The notes under the pieces are model-generated. The model had not been told where the DNA came from, did not search any database, and worked only from the letters and a program-made list of their open reading frames with translations. The position numbers and the translations under genes are program-made. From the NCBI GenBank assembly GCA_003427395.1, contig BFEA01000004.1, positions 5,804,415 through 5,824,463 of the forward strand: a DNA stretch of 20,049 nt. The letters run 5' to 3'. Source of the DNA: Chara braunii (Eukaryota > Streptophyta > Charophyceae > Charales > Characeae). Shown here piece by piece: positions 18,399 to 20,049 of this stretch. Within the stretch, counting starts at the first letter, position 1. Each line of letters starts with the position of its first letter.

Positions 18399-18399
<1 letters not shown>
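18121..18399. other. Purine-rich unassigned sequence
   Basis: Plus strand rich in GGAGG and GAAGG words; no ORF with recognisable content and no clear repeat period. Confidence 0.5.
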
Positions 18400-18429
<30 letters not shown>

Positions 18430-18435
18430 AAGAAG

Positions 18436-18465
<30 letters not shown>
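18400..18465 (+). repeat. (AAG)n microsatellite
   Basis: About 66 bp of uninterrupted AAG units. It creates poly-S, poly-L and poly-F ORFs on the minus strand that are not genes. Confidence 0.97.
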
Positions 18466-18467
<2 letters not shown>

Positions 18468-18854
18468 GGAGGAGAGAGAAGGGGAAAGAGCAACGTACCT
18501 GGCCTTGCAAATGACGATGGCAACGTGAGGCTGGGCTCGTCGTCCTCCCAACAGGATTGGAACGTTCGCTGGTGCCGGTCGTATCCCTGTGTCGTGGTCT
18601 CGGTATGACGCACATCATGACGGGTTAGGACAGGTAAGTCTCCAACCCCATGGCTGAACCTCATGCTACCGCCATCGATAAGATAAGCAAAATTGAATGA
18701 ATCGACCACTACACCAAGGAAATACGTGTGTGTGTGTGTATGCGTGAGAGAAAAAGGAAAGGGGGGAGCAGTGGCTGCTAAACCCGAAATACAATGCGCC
18801 CTGATCTTAACTGTACTGGGCTGGAAAGATAACTTGTATACATCCTTTATCTTT
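18466..18854. other. Unassigned sequence with (GT)n
   Basis: No gene is supported. A short (GT)n run lies at 18726-18739. Confidence 0.5.
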
Positions 18855-18960
18855 GCATTATTATTACCAGTATTATCGATATTATCAGTATTATTGTTCT
18901 TATTATTGTTCTTATTATTATTATAATATTATTATTACTATTATTATTACTATTATTAAG
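18855..18960 (+). repeat. Imperfect (ATT)n microsatellite
   Basis: About 105 bp of ATT units broken by C, G and single A changes. Confidence 0.92.
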
Positions 18961-19047
18961 GTCGTTATAGTTTCAACTATGTGGTACGCTGGAGACAGTG
19001 AGCACGGGGATGAATTGGGGAGAGGATACTTACCTGGTCGGGGCCTT

Positions 19048-19330
19048 CCGCTTTGGTGCTTCGTAGTACGTGGTCTGTGTTCCGGTGCTTTGTGGTATGT
19101 GAGTCGATGTTCTACGTGAATTTTGGTGTGCTACGTGCTTGGTGCTTTCGTGAAGCATTGTGGATTTTGTGCTTCATGCTTCGTGCTTCGTCCTTGCTAC
19201 TTCGTGGATTCGGTGCTTGGTGCATGGGTTCGTGGTGGATTCGGTGCATGGTGCAGCTTCATGGATTTGCGAATCAACGGTCCATGCTTTTTTGTGCTCC
19301 GTGCTCCGTGCTTTGGTGCTTCGTACCTTG
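19048..19330 (+). repeat. Degenerate GTGCTTCGTGCTT repeat
   Basis: G+T-rich tract built of degenerate TTCGTGCTTGGTGC words with no fixed period. The 151-codon plus ORF across it and the following (AG)n is a composition effect. Confidence 0.75.
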
Positions 19331-19341
19331 TGAGTTAGAGT

Positions 19342-19342
<1 letters not shown>

Positions 19343-19411
<69 letters not shown>
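19343..19411 (+). repeat. (AG)n microsatellite
   Basis: About 68 bp of uninterrupted AG, with a shorter AG run at about 19438-19450. Confidence 0.97.
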
Positions 19412-19415
<4 letters not shown>

Positions 19416-19668
19416 GCGAGGGCGAGCGAACACACACAGAGAGAGAGAGAACAGGAAGTGGTTGCTTCGGCGGGTGGCACTTACCACCGACCCACGAGCA
19501 AAATGTAACCCCCCCCGACATTGCGGTTTCAGGCCAGAAGAATGCCTCGTATACATTCATGATAATTGTATTATTATTATTATCCCTTACCTTCTTTAAG
19601 CGAATCGTGGAACTCGCGTGACGCTCCCACGTCCACGCGAACCGCCAGTGTTGGGAACGTTTTCGGGT

Positions 19669-19800
19669 CCTGTGGGCGGGCCCAGGTGAAACCGAGCGGC
19701 GCGGCGGGGCACGTTTTTTTGGGGCGTCCTGTGGGCGGGCCCAAGCGAAACCGAGCGGCGGGGCGGGGCATGTTTTTTTGGGGCGCGTTTTTGTTGAATG
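19669..19800 (+). repeat. 59-bp GC-rich tandem repeat, two units and part of a third
   Basis: CCTGTGGGCGGGCCCA begins units at 19669 and 19728; each continues with GAAACCGAGCGGCG and ends with a T-run followed by GGGGCG. A partial third T-run and GGGGCG follow. The 272-codon minus ORF (19174-19992) only reflects this repeat and the (AG)n tract. Confidence 0.85.
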
Positions 19801-19926
19801 CGGCCATTTTTTCGGGTTGGGGGGCGGTGTTTTTGAGACGGGGGATGGCCGACGGCCCAATAGAACTTTCGAGAGTCTGCCAATCCCCGAGAGTGCAATC
19901 GGGCCGTTCGTCTGCTTCGGCGTGTT

Positions 19927-20049
19927 TCGACGTTCGGTGTGTTTGGGTCCGGTGGAGCTCGGTGTTTTGACGTTCGGTGTGTTTGAGTTCACTTGTGAGG
20001 GAGAGAGAGAGAAAGAGATTCGCCGGCGATCAGTGTTTACGTTCGGTGT
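19927..20049 (+). repeat. GACGTTCGGTGTGTTTG repeat
   Basis: The word occurs at about 19928 and 19968, and its first part again at the window end (20039-20049), suggesting a tandem repeat that continues outside the window. Confidence 0.65.

Noticed and set aside
18081-18709. Minus-strand ORFs of 156, 119 and 77 codons with long F, S or L runs
   Set aside because: All three cross the (AAG)n microsatellite, one per frame; no domain is seen.
18490-19590. Several minus-strand splice-donor-like sites (GTAAGT or GTACGT after CAG) near 18494, 19029, 19480 and 19584
   Set aside because: No coding exons or acceptor pattern between them; short motif likely by chance, though RNA-seq could test it.
19174-19992. 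Longest minus-strand ORFs near the right end (272, 100 and 75 codons)
   Set aside because: They translate an (AG)n tract and a 59-bp tandem repeat; repeated peptides and LS runs come from composition.

Overview
The window looks like nuclear DNA of a plant, made almost entirely of repeats. The best lineage clue is the primer-binding site of an LTR retrotransposon at 536-553, which complements the 3' end of plant-type tRNA-Asp. Introns, housekeeping genes and intact rRNA or tRNA genes are not visible, so I do not name a species. The only convincing protein-coding remnant is a retrotransposon gag.

Layout. (1) 1-9410 is one plus-strand LTR element whose 5' LTR runs off the left edge. The LTR copies lie at 1-533 and 8878-9410 and differ at about thirty positions with no net indel. 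The PBS and a leader are followed by gag at 1014-1922. The same reading frame continues past one TAA to a CCHC zinc knuckle that ends at 2216. No protease, reverse transcriptase, RNase H or integrase can be found in the 6.6 kb between gag and the 3' LTR. That space holds a minisatellite (2810-3440), an unusually dense run of unrelated short hairpins (about 3890-6460) and a 37-bp hairpin minisatellite (6862-7085). (2) 9411-15640 is two diverged copies of a roughly 3.7-kb unit. Each has a ~400-bp block, a spacer and an array of hairpins whose loop contains ACTTATG. Between the copies lies a diverged, minus-strand relative of the LTR (12608 to about 13150). (3) 15877-16858 is a badly degraded, 3'-truncated 18S rRNA sequence on the minus strand. 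(4) 17230-20049 is unassigned sequence with a tRNA-like Pol III unit, microsatellites and short tandem repeats.

Two exact 38-bp Nextera mate-pair junction adapters (11276-11313 and 16887-16924), each flanked by a direct duplication, show that parts of the assembly are artefactual.

The main biological signal is not a gene. In the minus-oriented units, 61-bp repeats keep a fixed ACTTA loop while both stem arms change together (CACCA/TGGTG, CCTCA/TGAGG, CGCA/TGCG, TACTCA/TGAGTA). The coding-poor part of the plus-strand element has more than two dozen perfect or near-perfect hairpins of different sequence. Such arrays may be structured RNA of non-autonomous retroelements, or the footprint of template-switch mutation. 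That explanation is inference; the hairpins and paired changes can be read directly from the sequence.
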